Shown here piece by piece: positions 24,758 to 32,873 of a stretch of 64,000 nucleotides of DNA. This DNA is from Tardibacter sp963781025. GTDB taxonomy: Bacteria; Pseudomonadota; Alphaproteobacteria; Sphingomonadales; Sphingomonadaceae. Below the pieces are notes generated by a model. It searched no databases and was not told the DNA's origin. It saw nothing but the letters and a program-made list of their open reading frames with translations. Made by a program: the position numbers and the translations under genes. The first letter of the stretch is position 1. The number at the start of each line of letters is the position of its first letter. Location of the stretch: NCBI GenBank assembly GCA_963781025.1, contig CAWADU010000003.1, positions 1-64,000 of the forward strand. The letters run 5' to 3'.

Positions 24758-25765
24758 TTAGAGCAGTTTATGCCGTTTCAATGCATGTCGGAGCTGGTCA
24801 TAGCTCAACTTCAATGACACGGCTGTCTCGCGCTGATTGTACCGGCACCGTTCAAGCGCGGCCGACAGGATCGACCGTTCGTAATCCGCGACCGCGCTCT
24901 TGAAATCATCCACCGTTGGAAAATGGAACGCCGGAGATGGGGCGGCATCCGCCTCTTGCCCCCGTGTCCGGGCTTCGCCGGTACGTGGCCGCCAGGGCAA
25001 TTCGAACGGATCGAATTCGATCCAGTCGATCGGGCTGGTGTCGTCGTCCCAGCGATAGAGCGCCCGTTCAACCACATTTTTCAGCTCGCGGACGTTGCCG
25101 GGCCAGAGGTGGGATTCGAGCGCCGCCAGCGCCCGCCTGCTAAAGCCGCGAAACTCCTGCCAGCCAAGCTCCACCGCCATCCGGCTGCCGAAATGGTCGG
25201 CAAGCACCGCGATATCGCCGGTTCGGGCGCGAAGCGGGGGCAGGGTCACGACCTCAAACGACAGCCGGTCCAGCAGATCCGCGCGGAAACGGCCCTGTTC
25301 CACCAGCCCGGGCAGGTCTTCGTTGGTCGCGCCGACGACCCGGACGTCGACACCGACGGCCTTGTTCGATCCCAGGCGCGTCAGTTCACCATATTCCACC
25401 ACGCGCAGCAGCCGTTCCTGCGCGCCGGCGGAAAGCGTTGCGATCTCGTCGAGGAAAAGGGTGCCGCCATCGGCTTCCTCGAATCGCCCGGCTCGCGCCC
25501 GTGTCGCGCCGGTAAAGGCCCCCGGCTCGTAACCGAACAATTCCGCGTCCAGCAGATTTTCAGGAAGTGTCCCGCAATTGAGGATCAGCAACGGACCGGT
25601 CCAGCGCGAGCCGAGATGGTGCAGCCGCTCGGCCACAAGTTCCTTGCCCGTACCGCGCTCGCCGATCACCAGCACCGGACGGTTGAGCGCGGCCGCCCGG
25701 CTTGCCCTTTCGACGGCGTCGAGGAAGGCGGATGATTGCCCGATCATCGTCACTGGAGCAGACAT
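24758..25765 (-). CDS. pspF: PspF, sigma-54-dependent phage-shock activator
   Basis: 335 residues, starting directly at the AAA+ domain with no regulatory domain, as in PspF. The motifs are Walker A VIGERGTGKE, the sigma-54 contact loop EPGAFTGATRARAG, Walker B GGTLFLDEIA, the arginine-finger FRADLLDRLSFEV and, at the C-terminus, a Fis-type helix-turn-helix NQRETAVSLKLSYDQLRHALKRHKLL. It activates the divergent psp operon from an enhancer between the two genes. It would be held inactive by PspA until membrane stress. The neighbouring psp genes fix the assignment over other sigma-54 activators. Confidence 0.93.
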   Translation of the reverse strand: MSAPVTMIGQSSAFLDAVERASRAAALNRPVLVIGERGTGKELVAERLHHLGSRWTGPLLILNCGTLPENLLDAELFGYEPGAFTGATRARAGRFEEADGGTLFLDEIATLSAGAQERLLRVVEYGELTRLGSNKAVGVDVRVVGATNEDLPGLVEQGRFRADLLDRLSFEVVTLPPLRARTGDIAVLADHFGSRMAVELGWQEFRGFSRRALAALESHLWPGNVRELKNVVERALYRWDDDTSPIDWIEFDPFELPWRPRTGEARTRGQEADAAPSPAFHFPTVDDFKSAVADYERSILSAALERCRYNQRETAVSLKLSYDQLRHALKRHKLL

Positions 25766-25773
25766 TCCAAACT

Positions 25774-25801
25774 ATTAGCAAAAATTACTGATAATTAGCA
25801 A
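25774..25801. promoter_or_regulatory. candidate PspF enhancer (two ATTAGCAA copies)
   Basis: The AT-rich pspF–psp intergenic region contains two direct copies of ATTAGCAA, at 25774–25781 and 25794–25801. They are 20 bases apart, two turns of the helix, on the same face of the DNA. They lie about 65–90 bases upstream of the sigma-54 promoter, the normal place for a PspF binding site. The 20-base direct repeat in an otherwise GC-rich genome stands out. Binding by PspF is inference. Confidence 0.5.
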
Positions 25802-25865
25802 TATATGGGATTCGATAGAATATCTGTATCGAACCAAGCCTTTGATTTTAAAAATGAAACTTGGC

Positions 25866-25880
25866 TGGCACGCATCTTGA
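25866..25880 (+). promoter_or_regulatory. sigma-54 promoter of the psp operon
   Basis: TGGCACGCATCTTGA. The -24 element TGGCAC and the -12 element TTGA are separated so that the GG and the G of -12 start 12 bases apart, the required spacing. It resembles the Escherichia coli pspA promoter (TGGCACGCAAATTGT) closely, and the divergent pspF gene supports the call. Transcription should start near 25892, upstream of the TonB-like gene at 25934. Confidence 0.85.
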
Positions 25881-25933
25881 TACCTTCGAGACATAGGGCC
25901 GCCACCCGGTCCATCGGTTTGGGGAGATCAGCC

Positions 25934-26431
25934 ATGCTGGCCATCGACAAGGCAGAAATAGGTCGTACTCTGGTTGCCTTGACCGCAGCCGCTTTTGCCG
26001 CCGCGGTTTGCCTGTTCAGCGCTGCCGGACCAGTGAGGGCCGAAACATCCAGCCTCGCGCAATGGCAGGCCACCGTCGACCGCAGGATCGATCAGGAAAT
26101 GCATATCCCATGGGGCGCGATGGCAGGACGCGATCATGCCGTTGCTGTCGTCCGGCTGACCATCGACCGGTCCGGGGCGGTCCACAACGTCCGGATCGTG
26201 GGCTCGGCAGGCCGGGCCGCGCTTGACAAGGAGGCGCTGAGAGTCGCCAGCGCCATCGAATATCCGCCGCTTCCCGCCGTCGAGAGCAATCAGCCGCGCA
26301 CGGTCGAATTGCAGCTCCACTTCAACGAACTTGTCCAGCGACGCCTGGCCTTGGGCCACGCCTCGCAGGCCCACGAAGCACATGACACCGCGCTCGGAGC
26401 CAGCGATAATGCCAATCGGGCAGTCCGTTGA
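25934..26431 (+). CDS. TonB C-terminal domain protein, first gene of the psp operon
   Basis: 165 residues from ATG 25934, 12 bases after GGGGAGATC. An N-terminal hydrophobic segment (ALTAAAFAAAVCLFSAAGP) acts as a signal or anchor. The rest is a TonB C-terminal-like fold: VAVVRLTIDRSGAVHNVRIVGSAG, then LDKEALRVASAIEYPPLPA and VELQLHFNE. It lacks the long proline-rich span of TonB. It lies between the sigma-54 promoter and pspA, so it is a psp-induced envelope protein. TonB-like proteins are not part of the well-studied enterobacterial psp operon. Its role in the stress response is unknown. Confidence 0.83.
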   Translation: MLAIDKAEIGRTLVALTAAAFAAAVCLFSAAGPVRAETSSLAQWQATVDRRIDQEMHIPWGAMAGRDHAVAVVRLTIDRSGAVHNVRIVGSAGRAALDKEALRVASAIEYPPLPAVESNQPRTVELQLHFNELVQRRLALGHASQAHEAHDTALGASDNANRAVR

Positions 26432-26506
26432 CCGCGAGCCGGCCGGGGCAGGTGTCAAATCGCCTTGTCCCGACCCTCCGACAGATGACTTCAGGAGTTA
26501 ATTGAA

Positions 26507-27175
26507 ATGAGTATCTTCTCCCGCACCCGGGACATCATCGCCGCCAACGTCAACGACATGCTTGATAAGGCCGAAGACCCGGCGAAGATGGTCCGCATGA
26601 TCATTCTCGAAATGGAAGAGACGCTGATCGAGGTCAGGGCGTCAGCCGCCCGCACCATCGCCGATCAGAAGGAACTTCGCCGCGCGATCGGACGGCTTCA
26701 GGCGGCGCAGGATAGCTGGGCCGAAAAGGCTGAGCTGGCACTCTCCAAGAACCGCGAGGATCTCGCCAAGGCGGGATTGGTCGAACGCCAGAAGCTGGTC
26801 GAAACGGTCGAGCAGATGGAGCACGAGATCGTCGAGATGGACGAGGCGCTGAAATCTTCCGAAGACGATATCCAGAAGCTTCAGGCCAAGCTGCGCGAGG
26901 CACGCGCCCGCCAGAATTCGATTGTCACGCGCATGGAAAGCGCGCGCAACCGCGAACGCATGCGGACGATGTACGCAGGCCCGCGCGTTGACCAGGCCTT
27001 CGCTCGTTTCGAGATGCTGGAGCGCAAGGTCGATCTCGCCGAAGGACGCGTGGAGGCGTATGATCTTGGCCGGACAAAGACGCTTGAGGAAGAGATCGCC
27101 GAGCTGAAGACCAACGACAAGGTCGAGGCCGAGCTGGAGGCGATGAAGTCCAAGCTGGGCAAGAAGGACAGTTGA
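26507..27175 (+). CDS. pspA: phage shock protein A
   Basis: 222 residues of the PspA/IM30/Vipp1 family: an N-terminal amphipathic helix (MSIFSRTRDIIAANVNDML), then the conserved EDPAKMVRMIILEMEETLIEVR and long coiled-coil hairpin (residues about 30–190) with alternating Lys/Glu. PspA coats damaged inner membrane and also binds PspF to keep it inactive. Length and composition are typical. It is 76 bases downstream of the TonB-like gene and 4 bases from pspB, so the operon is pspF-controlled. Confidence 0.96.
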   Translation: MSIFSRTRDIIAANVNDMLDKAEDPAKMVRMIILEMEETLIEVRASAARTIADQKELRRAIGRLQAAQDSWAEKAELALSKNREDLAKAGLVERQKLVETVEQMEHEIVEMDEALKSSEDDIQKLQAKLREARARQNSIVTRMESARNRERMRTMYAGPRVDQAFARFEMLERKVDLAEGRVEAYDLGRTKTLEEEIAELKTNDKVEAELEAMKSKLGKKDS

Positions 27176-27178
27176 TCC

Positions 27179-27406
27179 ATGGAACACGTCCTCCTTCCCG
27201 TGCTCATCGTCGGCATGCTGTTCATCGGCTTGCCGTGGCTGGTCCTCCATTTCGTCACCAAATGGCGGGGAGCAGTATCGCTGTCGGTCGAGGACGAGAA
27301 CCTTCTTGACGAGCTTCACGACACCGCGCGGCGGCTCGACGAACGCCTGTGTTCGATCGAACGCATCATCGCCGCCGATAACCCGAACTGGCGCCAGGAA
27401 TGCTGA
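27179..27406 (+). CDS. pspB: phage shock protein B
   Basis: 75 residues. A single N-terminal membrane helix (LLPVLIVGMLFIGLPWLVLHFVTKW) is followed by a short cytoplasmic coil with LLDELHDTARRLDERLCSIERI, the PspB pattern. It works with PspC to relay membrane stress to PspA and PspF. The ribosome binding site overlaps the end of pspA. Length is close to the family norm. Confidence 0.93.
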   Translation: MEHVLLPVLIVGMLFIGLPWLVLHFVTKWRGAVSLSVEDENLLDELHDTARRLDERLCSIERIIAADNPNWRQEC

Positions 27407-27447
27407 TCCGCCCCTGAGCCGCCGCCGGATGAACAGGAGAATTTGAA

Positions 27448-27837
27448 ATGTCTGCCCGCCGCACGAAATTCTACGTCGACAAACGCAACGGCAAGTTCCT
27501 TGGCGTCTGCGCAGGTATCGCCGACTATACCGGAATCGAACGCACCTGGGTGCGGGTGGGCCTTGTCCTGCTGACGATCATCGGCGGTTTTCCCTGGACG
27601 GTGATCGCCTATTTCATCACCGCCTTCGTAGCCGATGACAAGCCGCACGAGTTCTATGATGCCGACCCCGAGGAAGCACGGTTCTGGCAAGGTGTGCGCG
27701 CCGCGCCGCGCCGTACCGTCCGCGATGTCCGCGCCCGGTTCCGGGACATCGACCGGCGGCTGGCGGATGTGGAAGCCCATTACACCAGCTCCGGCGCGCG
27801 TCTCGCCGCTGAAATCGAGTCGTTGCGCAAGGGATGA
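27448..27837 (+). CDS. pspC: phage shock protein C
   Basis: 129 residues. The PspC domain is clear: RRTKFYVDKRNGKFLGVCAGIADYTGI, then WVRVGLVLLTIIGGFPWTVIAYFITAFV as the membrane segment. The C-terminal cytoplasmic part (ADPEEARFWQGVRAAPRRTVRDVR, RDIDRRLADVEAHYTS) is a helical region with a short coiled coil. It is an inner-membrane stress sensor that recruits PspA. Ends the psp genes; the following 355 bases hold a possible RNA gene and a terminator. Confidence 0.94.
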   Translation: MSARRTKFYVDKRNGKFLGVCAGIADYTGIERTWVRVGLVLLTIIGGFPWTVIAYFITAFVADDKPHEFYDADPEEARFWQGVRAAPRRTVRDVRARFRDIDRRLADVEAHYTSSGARLAAEIESLRKG

Positions 27838-27948
27838 ACGGGCGGCCACGCTTGCCGGGGTAAGGCCGTCGCCCGATCTTACATTAACGGTCTGTATTAA
27901 CCTTAACCGGATAGGTTAATCAGGCGGAATTCCAGCGTTTCGCCGATT

Positions 27949-27964
27949 TGGCACAGGCTATGCA
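27949..27964 (+). promoter_or_regulatory. second sigma-54-like site downstream of pspC (low confidence)
   Basis: TGGCACAGGCTATGCA has TGGCAC and TATGCA-type ends with the GG and GC starting 12 bases apart, matching the sigma-54 consensus except for one base in the -12 TT. It stands between pspC and a strong hairpin terminator at 28082. No open frame of note lies between, so it may drive a short RNA. A chance match is possible. Confidence 0.35.
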
Positions 27965-28081
27965 CCGTGTCTGGCACGTGGCGTTTGACCCTTTCGACCA
28001 CGTGATTGATGCGCGTTCGGCGGGCGAACCGAACTCGCGCAAGCAGCTACGGCTCGCTTGACCCGCTCTCGCCGTCAATGA

Positions 28082-28120
28082 CCGCTTCCCGACCTAGACC
28101 CCCGGGAAGCGGCCTTTTTT
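28082..28120 (+). terminator. intrinsic terminator downstream of pspC
   Basis: Ten-base-pair stem CCGCTTCCCG / CGGGAAGCGG with an 11-base loop, ending in CC and six T residues, with a further T-run after. It is strong and points on the plus strand. It closes either the psp operon (245 bases after pspC) or the candidate short transcript starting near 27976. Confidence 0.88.
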
Positions 28121-28192
28121 CTTTTTTCCGACCGCCTTCACAGCGGTACGATTCATGCACTAGCATTCACCCGAAGCATTGGGGAGATACGG

Positions 28193-29491
28193 ATGCTGCA
28201 AGTCGCCGTCATCGGTTCGGGTCCCGCTGGTTACTATACGGCAGAGGCTCTTCAAAAGCAGTTCGGCGGCGATGTGCGGATCGACGTGATAGACCGGTTG
28301 CCGACGCCTTTCGGCTTGATCCGGGCAGGTGTCGCGCCGGACCACCAATCGATCAAGGCCGTGTCGAAGCGCTACGAGGCGACGGCGCTTACCGACAATG
28401 TCCGCTTCATCGGCAATGTCGAAATCGGCAAGTCGGTGACGATCGACGAACTGCTTGGCCTGTACCACGCGGTCATCATCGCCACGGGCGCGCCTGCCGA
28501 CCGCAGGCTGGATATTCCCGGCGAAGACTTGAGAGGCGTCATCGGTTCGGCCGATTTGGTCGGCTGGTACAATGGCCACCCCGCCTTCACCCAGCTCGAC
28601 CCGCCACTGCTGACGGATTCGGTTGCTGTGATCGGCGCGGGCAATGTCGCGCTTGACGTCGTCCGGGTGCTTTCGAAAACTCCGGAGGAGTTCGAAGGGG
28701 CGGACATCGTCGCCCACGCGCTTGCCGCCCTTGCCGTGTCCCGGATCAAGCATATCCACATCGTCGTTCGCCGGGGGCCGCACCAGATCACCATGACGAC
28801 CAAGGAGCTTGGCGAGCTTGGCGAACTTGCCCGCGCCGTGCCGCATGTCATGCCGGAGGATTTGCCCCCCGAAGAGGCGGACGCCGCGCTTGATCCGGGT
28901 CAGCGAAAATCGGTCGCGCATCTTCGCAATTTCGCGCGCAGCAATGGCCGGGACGCCGACATCGACATCCGCTTCGACTTCTTCACCCGTCCGGTGCGGA
29001 TCGAGGGCGACGGCCAGGTCGAACGGCTGGTGGTGGAACGCACGAAGCTGGACGACGCCGGCAATGCGATTGGGACCGGCGAGGAGACGGTCATTCCCTG
29101 CGGCATGGTGGTTTCGTGCATCGGCTATCGGACCCATCCCATTCCAGGCGTACCCTATGACGACAAGCTCGGCCGCTTCGTGAACGATGATGGCCGTATC
29201 GGACCGGGCCTCTATTGCGTGGGCTGGGCGCGGCGCGGACCAACCGGCACCATCGGCACCAATCGTCCGGACGGTTTTGCCATTGTCGAAAAGATCGTCG
29301 AGGACCGCCTGTCTGGAGAACGCGAGGGACGGGCAGGGCTCGATCGCCTGATCGCCGAACGGAAGCTGGACGTGGTCACCTTTCAGGACTGGAAAAAGAT
29401 CGAAGCGGCGGAAAACGCTCGCGCCCGTGAAGGCAGCCCGCGCGAGAAATTCACCTCGGTCGCCGACATGCTTTCAACGATCCGAAGCTGA
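28193..29491 (+). CDS. ferredoxin–NADP reductase, adrenodoxin-reductase family (FprA-like)
   Basis: 432 residues. FAD-binding N-terminus VAVIGSGPAGYYTAEAL, the TPFGLIRAGVAPDH substrate loop, NADP-binding VIGAGNVALDVVRVL and the C-terminal family motif VVSCIGYRTHPIPGVPYDD with GWARRGPTGTIGTNR. The fold matches mammalian adrenodoxin reductase and FprA of mycobacteria. It passes electrons between NADPH and ferredoxins in the cytoplasm. The gene starts 73 bases downstream of a terminator, so it has its own promoter. The ferredoxin partner is not in the window. Confidence 0.92.
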   Translation: MLQVAVIGSGPAGYYTAEALQKQFGGDVRIDVIDRLPTPFGLIRAGVAPDHQSIKAVSKRYEATALTDNVRFIGNVEIGKSVTIDELLGLYHAVIIATGAPADRRLDIPGEDLRGVIGSADLVGWYNGHPAFTQLDPPLLTDSVAVIGAGNVALDVVRVLSKTPEEFEGADIVAHALAALAVSRIKHIHIVVRRGPHQITMTTKELGELGELARAVPHVMPEDLPPEEADAALDPGQRKSVAHLRNFARSNGRDADIDIRFDFFTRPVRIEGDGQVERLVVERTKLDDAGNAIGTGEETVIPCGMVVSCIGYRTHPIPGVPYDDKLGRFVNDDGRIGPGLYCVGWARRGPTGTIGTNRPDGFAIVEKIVEDRLSGEREGRAGLDRLIAERKLDVVTFQDWKKIEAAENARAREGSPREKFTSVADMLSTIRS

Positions 29492-29587
29492 ACGGCGAAA
29501 AGCGCGCAAAGCCGCTTGCGGACCAGGTGATCGCCTCTTATAAGCCGCGCCACTGCGCCCCCCTGGCGGCTTCGCTGGGGAAAGTGT

Positions 29588-29664
29588 CGGGGAGTAGCTC
29601 AGCCTGGTAGAGCACTGTCTTCGGGAGGCAGGGGCCGGAGGTTCGAATCCTCTCTCCCCGACCA
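29588..29664 (+). tRNA. tRNA-Pro (anticodon CGG)
   Basis: 77-base cloverleaf including the encoded CCA. The acceptor stem is CGGGGAG/CTCCCCG, the D arm includes AGCTCAGCCTGGTAGAGC, the anticodon loop is TTCGGGA with CGG, and the T arm is GGAGGTTCGAATCCTC. All stems pair, with one G–T in the anticodon stem. It reads CCG codons. It marks the left border of the accessory block ending at a second tRNA-Pro. Confidence 0.95.
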
Positions 29665-29888
29665 TTTAAATCAAGGGTTTAGGCGCTTGCAATAACAGTG
29701 CTCCCCGGTGCAACTGAACTGACGGCCCGGCTGATTTCTTATGTATTGCAAGGCGGCCATACTGCCGAGAGTGGATGTGCGAGAACGTGCGGACTCCCTG
29801 CCGCGTCATCCTGGGGCATAGCGTCTCAATAACACCCCGAAATTCCTCATCCCGAAACGCTGGTTTCCCCAATAAAGGGCCTCACGCC

Positions 29889-30305
29889 ATGCCATGCACT
29901 GCGACCGTATTTGCTCGTCAATTCTTCCATGGTACTCGCGCCGAATTGAAGCCGGGAGATTTGGTCGTCGTTGGCCATAACTCCAACTACCGCGACGGCG
30001 AATCTCTGTCATGGGTGTACCTTACCGGTACATTGGACGCCGCGATCTGGGGTGCTGAACTGGCTCTCGGCGACCAGTCAGAGCGGATTTACGTCGTAGA
30101 GCCGACAGGGCCAATCATCGACGATCCGAACGTGACCGATAAGAAGTTTCCCGGCAACCCAACGCTATCTTATCGCTCTCGCGAGCCCCTAAGAGTGGTT
30201 GCCGAGCTTGTGAATTGGCAAGGGCACGCGCCAGAACAACTCCAGCAAATGAAGGACAACCGCGCGCGTTTGAAGGTGAGGGGTGCCGACGTGATCATCG
30301 ACTAG
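29889..30305 (+). CDS. arr: rifamycin ADP-ribosyltransferase, Arr family
   Basis: 138 residues from ATG 29889. Family signature in order: FFHGTRAELKPGDLV with the NAD-binding His, WVYLTGTLDAAIWGAELA, IYVVEPTGPIIDDPNVTDKKFPGNPTLSYRSREPLRVV with the invariant FPGNP segment, and LKVRGADVIID. Arr enzymes inactivate rifampicin by ADP-ribosylation of its C23 hydroxyl using NAD. Chromosomal homologues exist in many environmental bacteria and are not always expressed at resistance levels. It lies 224 bases after tRNA-Pro, in the more AT-rich accessory region. Homology is clear; resistance is not shown. Confidence 0.85.
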   Translation: MPCTATVFARQFFHGTRAELKPGDLVVVGHNSNYRDGESLSWVYLTGTLDAAIWGAELALGDQSERIYVVEPTGPIIDDPNVTDKKFPGNPTLSYRSREPLRVVAELVNWQGHAPEQLQQMKDNRARLKVRGADVIID

Positions 30306-30396
30306 CTGCGCAAGCGCAAGTTCCCAAGCTGCGGCGGGATGAGGATCATGCTGCCTAAACAGACGGCAGATCCCGGACAATCTCTGCTGGCCTATT

Positions 30397-31914
30397 TCAG
30401 CACGGGGAGGGTTTCCGCAAGGGCCCGGCCCCTTTCTCCATAATTGCGTCGGCGAGTTGGTGTTCGGTTGCCGCTGCGCCTTCAACCTCACCCGTGATCC
30501 TACCCTCACGGAATGTCAGAATGCGGTGACTGAGCCCAAGTACCTCCGGCATTTCCGAGGAAATGAGGAGGATCGCCATGCCGCTTTCGGCGAGTTGGGA
30601 AATCAATGCGTAGATCTGCGCCTTGGCGCCCACGTCGACACCGCGGGTCGGCTCATCCAATATGAGCAGGCTGGGGTGGGTCGCGAGCCATTTGGCAAGA
30701 ACGATCTTCTGCTGGTTCCCGCCGCTCAGCCGGTCGACAGGCAGGCTTCCCGTCGCCGAACGGATATTGAGCGTGTTGCGATAATGCTCGTACAAATCGC
30801 GCTCAGCACGCGGTCGAACCACGCCCCAGCGGGACAGAGCGGATAATGTCGTGAGAGCAAGGTTCGCGCGGCCCGAAAGACCCAGCACCAGGCCCTGAAG
30901 CCGCCTGTCCTCGGGAACAAACCCGATGCCCTGCAGATATGCGTCGCGCGGGGAGGTGAAATTTTTCTGCTCGCCCCGCCAGCTGATAGCGCCGCTGGAA
31001 CGGGCCCGAAAACCGAGGATGGCTTCGACCATCTCCGTTCTGCCCGAGCCGACGAGCCCGTAACAGCCCAGCACCTCGCCTTCCCTGATTGCAAAACTTG
31101 CGTCGTCGACGCAGTTGGGCACAGACATCGCCTCGATGCGCAGCAACTCCGCCCCAGGCCTGCTCATCGGCCGCTTTATCGCGGTATCCAGCGAGCGGCC
31201 GAACATCAGTTCGGTGATCGCGGCCTCAGTGGTCTGCGCCGCTTCGAATGTTCCCTGGCTCTTGCCGTCCCGCAATACCGTTATGCGATCGCACAGCCGG
31301 AAAACCTCATCCATCTTGTGCGAAATATAAATGATGCCGATCCCCCGCTCTTTGAGCCGGGCAAGATTGTCGAACAGCTTTTCCGCTTCGGTCTGGGTTA
31401 GCGAGGCCGTCGGTTCATCGAGGATGACGACCGACGCATTGAATGCCCAGGCGCGGGCCATCTCCACCGCCTGGCGCATGGCCACCGACAGATGCTCAAC
31501 CGCGACGTTCGGGTCGATGTCATAGCCGCAGCTCGCCAGGACAGCTTTGGCCTGCCGCTCCAGCGCCCTTCGATCCAGCCGGCCAAAACGCCCGCGCGGC
31601 AGGGCACCCAGATATAGATTTTCGGCAACGCTCAGCTGCGGCACCAGCGAGATTTCCTGGTGCACAAGCAGGATGCCGTGCCGCCTTGCCGCCAGCGGAG
31701 AAGGGATCCGCACCGGCGATCCATTCAGCCTTATCTCGCCACCATCCTGATGCAATTCGCCAGCGACGATCCGCATCAGGGTAGATTTTCCGGCACCATT
31801 TTCGCCGCAGAGCGCGTGAATCTCGCCTGGCCGCAGATCGAACTCCACGCCGCCCAGCGCCTGTATGCCGCCAAAGCTCTTCGTTATTGCCGACAGGGAA
31901 AGTAACGGTTGCAC
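30397..31914 (-). CDS. sugar ABC transporter ATP-binding protein (two ABC domains)
   Basis: 505 residues of the RbsA/MglA/XylG type. The N-terminal ABC domain has Walker A CGENGAGKST, signature LSVAMRQAVEMARAW and Walker B VVILDEPTAS. The C-terminal domain has the degenerate loop GLVGSGRTEM, EDRRLQGLVLGLS, signature LSGGNQQKIVLAKWL and LLILDEPTRGVD. It powers the two permeases immediately upstream. Start ATG 31914 lies 2 bases after the permease stop, so it is the last gene of the nine-gene minus-strand operon. The cargo is inferred from its neighbours, not from this protein. Confidence 0.93.
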   Translation of the reverse strand: MQPLLSLSAITKSFGGIQALGGVEFDLRPGEIHALCGENGAGKSTLMRIVAGELHQDGGEIRLNGSPVRIPSPLAARRHGILLVHQEISLVPQLSVAENLYLGALPRGRFGRLDRRALERQAKAVLASCGYDIDPNVAVEHLSVAMRQAVEMARAWAFNASVVILDEPTASLTQTEAEKLFDNLARLKERGIGIIYISHKMDEVFRLCDRITVLRDGKSQGTFEAAQTTEAAITELMFGRSLDTAIKRPMSRPGAELLRIEAMSVPNCVDDASFAIREGEVLGCYGLVGSGRTEMVEAILGFRARSSGAISWRGEQKNFTSPRDAYLQGIGFVPEDRRLQGLVLGLSGRANLALTTLSALSRWGVVRPRAERDLYEHYRNTLNIRSATGSLPVDRLSGGNQQKIVLAKWLATHPSLLILDEPTRGVDVGAKAQIYALISQLAESGMAILLISSEMPEVLGLSHRILTFREGRITGEVEGAAATEHQLADAIMEKGAGPLRKPSPC

Positions 31915-31916
31915 GG

Positions 31917-32873
31917 CTATTCCCCGGCGAAGGCGGCGTTGCGATGCATGCGCGCATCGATCGCCAATGCGAGGATCAGCACCACGCCAATGATGGCGGG
32001 CATCAGGAACGGCGAAACATTGGTCAGGTTAAGGCCGTTTCGCAATATGCCGAGGCTCAGCACCGCAGCCAGGGTGCCGGCCGCCGACCCTATGCCGCCG
32101 CGGAGACGCGCGCCGCCCAGCACCACTGCGATGATCGCCCATAGTTCGTACGAGCGGCCGAAACTGGGTGTGGCCGAATCCAGCCGGGCCGCCATTGCCA
32201 CGCCGCAAATCGCCGCCATCAGTCCCGAAAGGCCAAAACAGAATATGATCCGGCTGCTCACGGGTATGCCGGCGTTTGCCGCTGCCTGCCGATCGCCGCC
32301 GATCGCATAGAGATCGCGACCGATGACATGACGGCTGAGCAGCCAGTGCAGCGCTGCGACCAACGCGAGAAAGATTGCCGGGGCAAGCGAGAGAGGCCCC
32401 AGTTGCAGGGAAGCCGCCTTGGACAAAACGGTGCTCGTTCCCGAAAGCGAACTATCGCCGGCATAGAGAAAGGCGAGGCCGCGGATTCCAATCATCGCTC
32501 CCAGCGTCACGATGAACGAATTGACGCCCGTGCGCTCGATGATCAAGCCATTGACCAGGCCCAGGCCAAGCCCCGCAATAAGCGCCGCTGCGATGGCAAA
32601 AGGCACACCGTAAGGTTGCAGGCCGATCGCTAGGCACGCGGTCAGCCCAACCATGGATCCCACGCTGAGATCGATATTTCCGCTTATGATGACCGGCGCC
32701 AGGCCCACCGCCAGGATGCCGATGGTGGCGGACTGCATCAAAATATTCGCGAGGTTGGTCGGCGTGAGAAAATAGGGCGAGGCGATTGCAAAGCCCGCAG
32801 TAAGGGCGAGCGTAAGCAGCCAGATCGGCGTTACACGCACGGGGCGACCGAGATTGCTGAACAGCGACATCAT
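31917..32873 (-). CDS. sugar ABC transporter permease 2
   Basis: 318 residues; RbsC/RhaQ-type permease with about nine or ten hydrophobic segments. Conserved permease features: NLANILMQSATIGILAVGLAPVIISGNIDLSVGSMVGLTACLA, TLGAMIGIRGLAFLYAG and the ATPase-contact region AIGGDRQAAANAGIPVSSRIIFCFGLSGLMAAICG. It is translated 4 bases into the stop of permease 1 (ATG overlapping TGA) and is followed by the ATPase gene after 2 bases. Two different permeases side by side indicate a heterodimeric membrane channel. Confidence 0.92.
   Translation of the reverse strand: MMSLFSNLGRPVRVTPIWLLTLALTAGFAIASPYFLTPTNLANILMQSATIGILAVGLAPVIISGNIDLSVGSMVGLTACLAIGLQPYGVPFAIAAALIAGLGLGLVNGLIIERTGVNSFIVTLGAMIGIRGLAFLYAGDSSLSGTSTVLSKAASLQLGPLSLAPAIFLALVAALHWLLSRHVIGRDLYAIGGDRQAAANAGIPVSSRIIFCFGLSGLMAAICGVAMAARLDSATPSFGRSYELWAIIAVVLGGARLRGGIGSAAGTLAAVLSLGILRNGLNLTNVSPFLMPAIIGVVLILALAIDARMHRNAAFAGE

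Noticed and set aside
27640..28192. Protein-coding gene in the pspC–fprA gap
   Set aside because: No open frame of meaningful length with coding signs; only promoter- and hairpin-like elements are visible.
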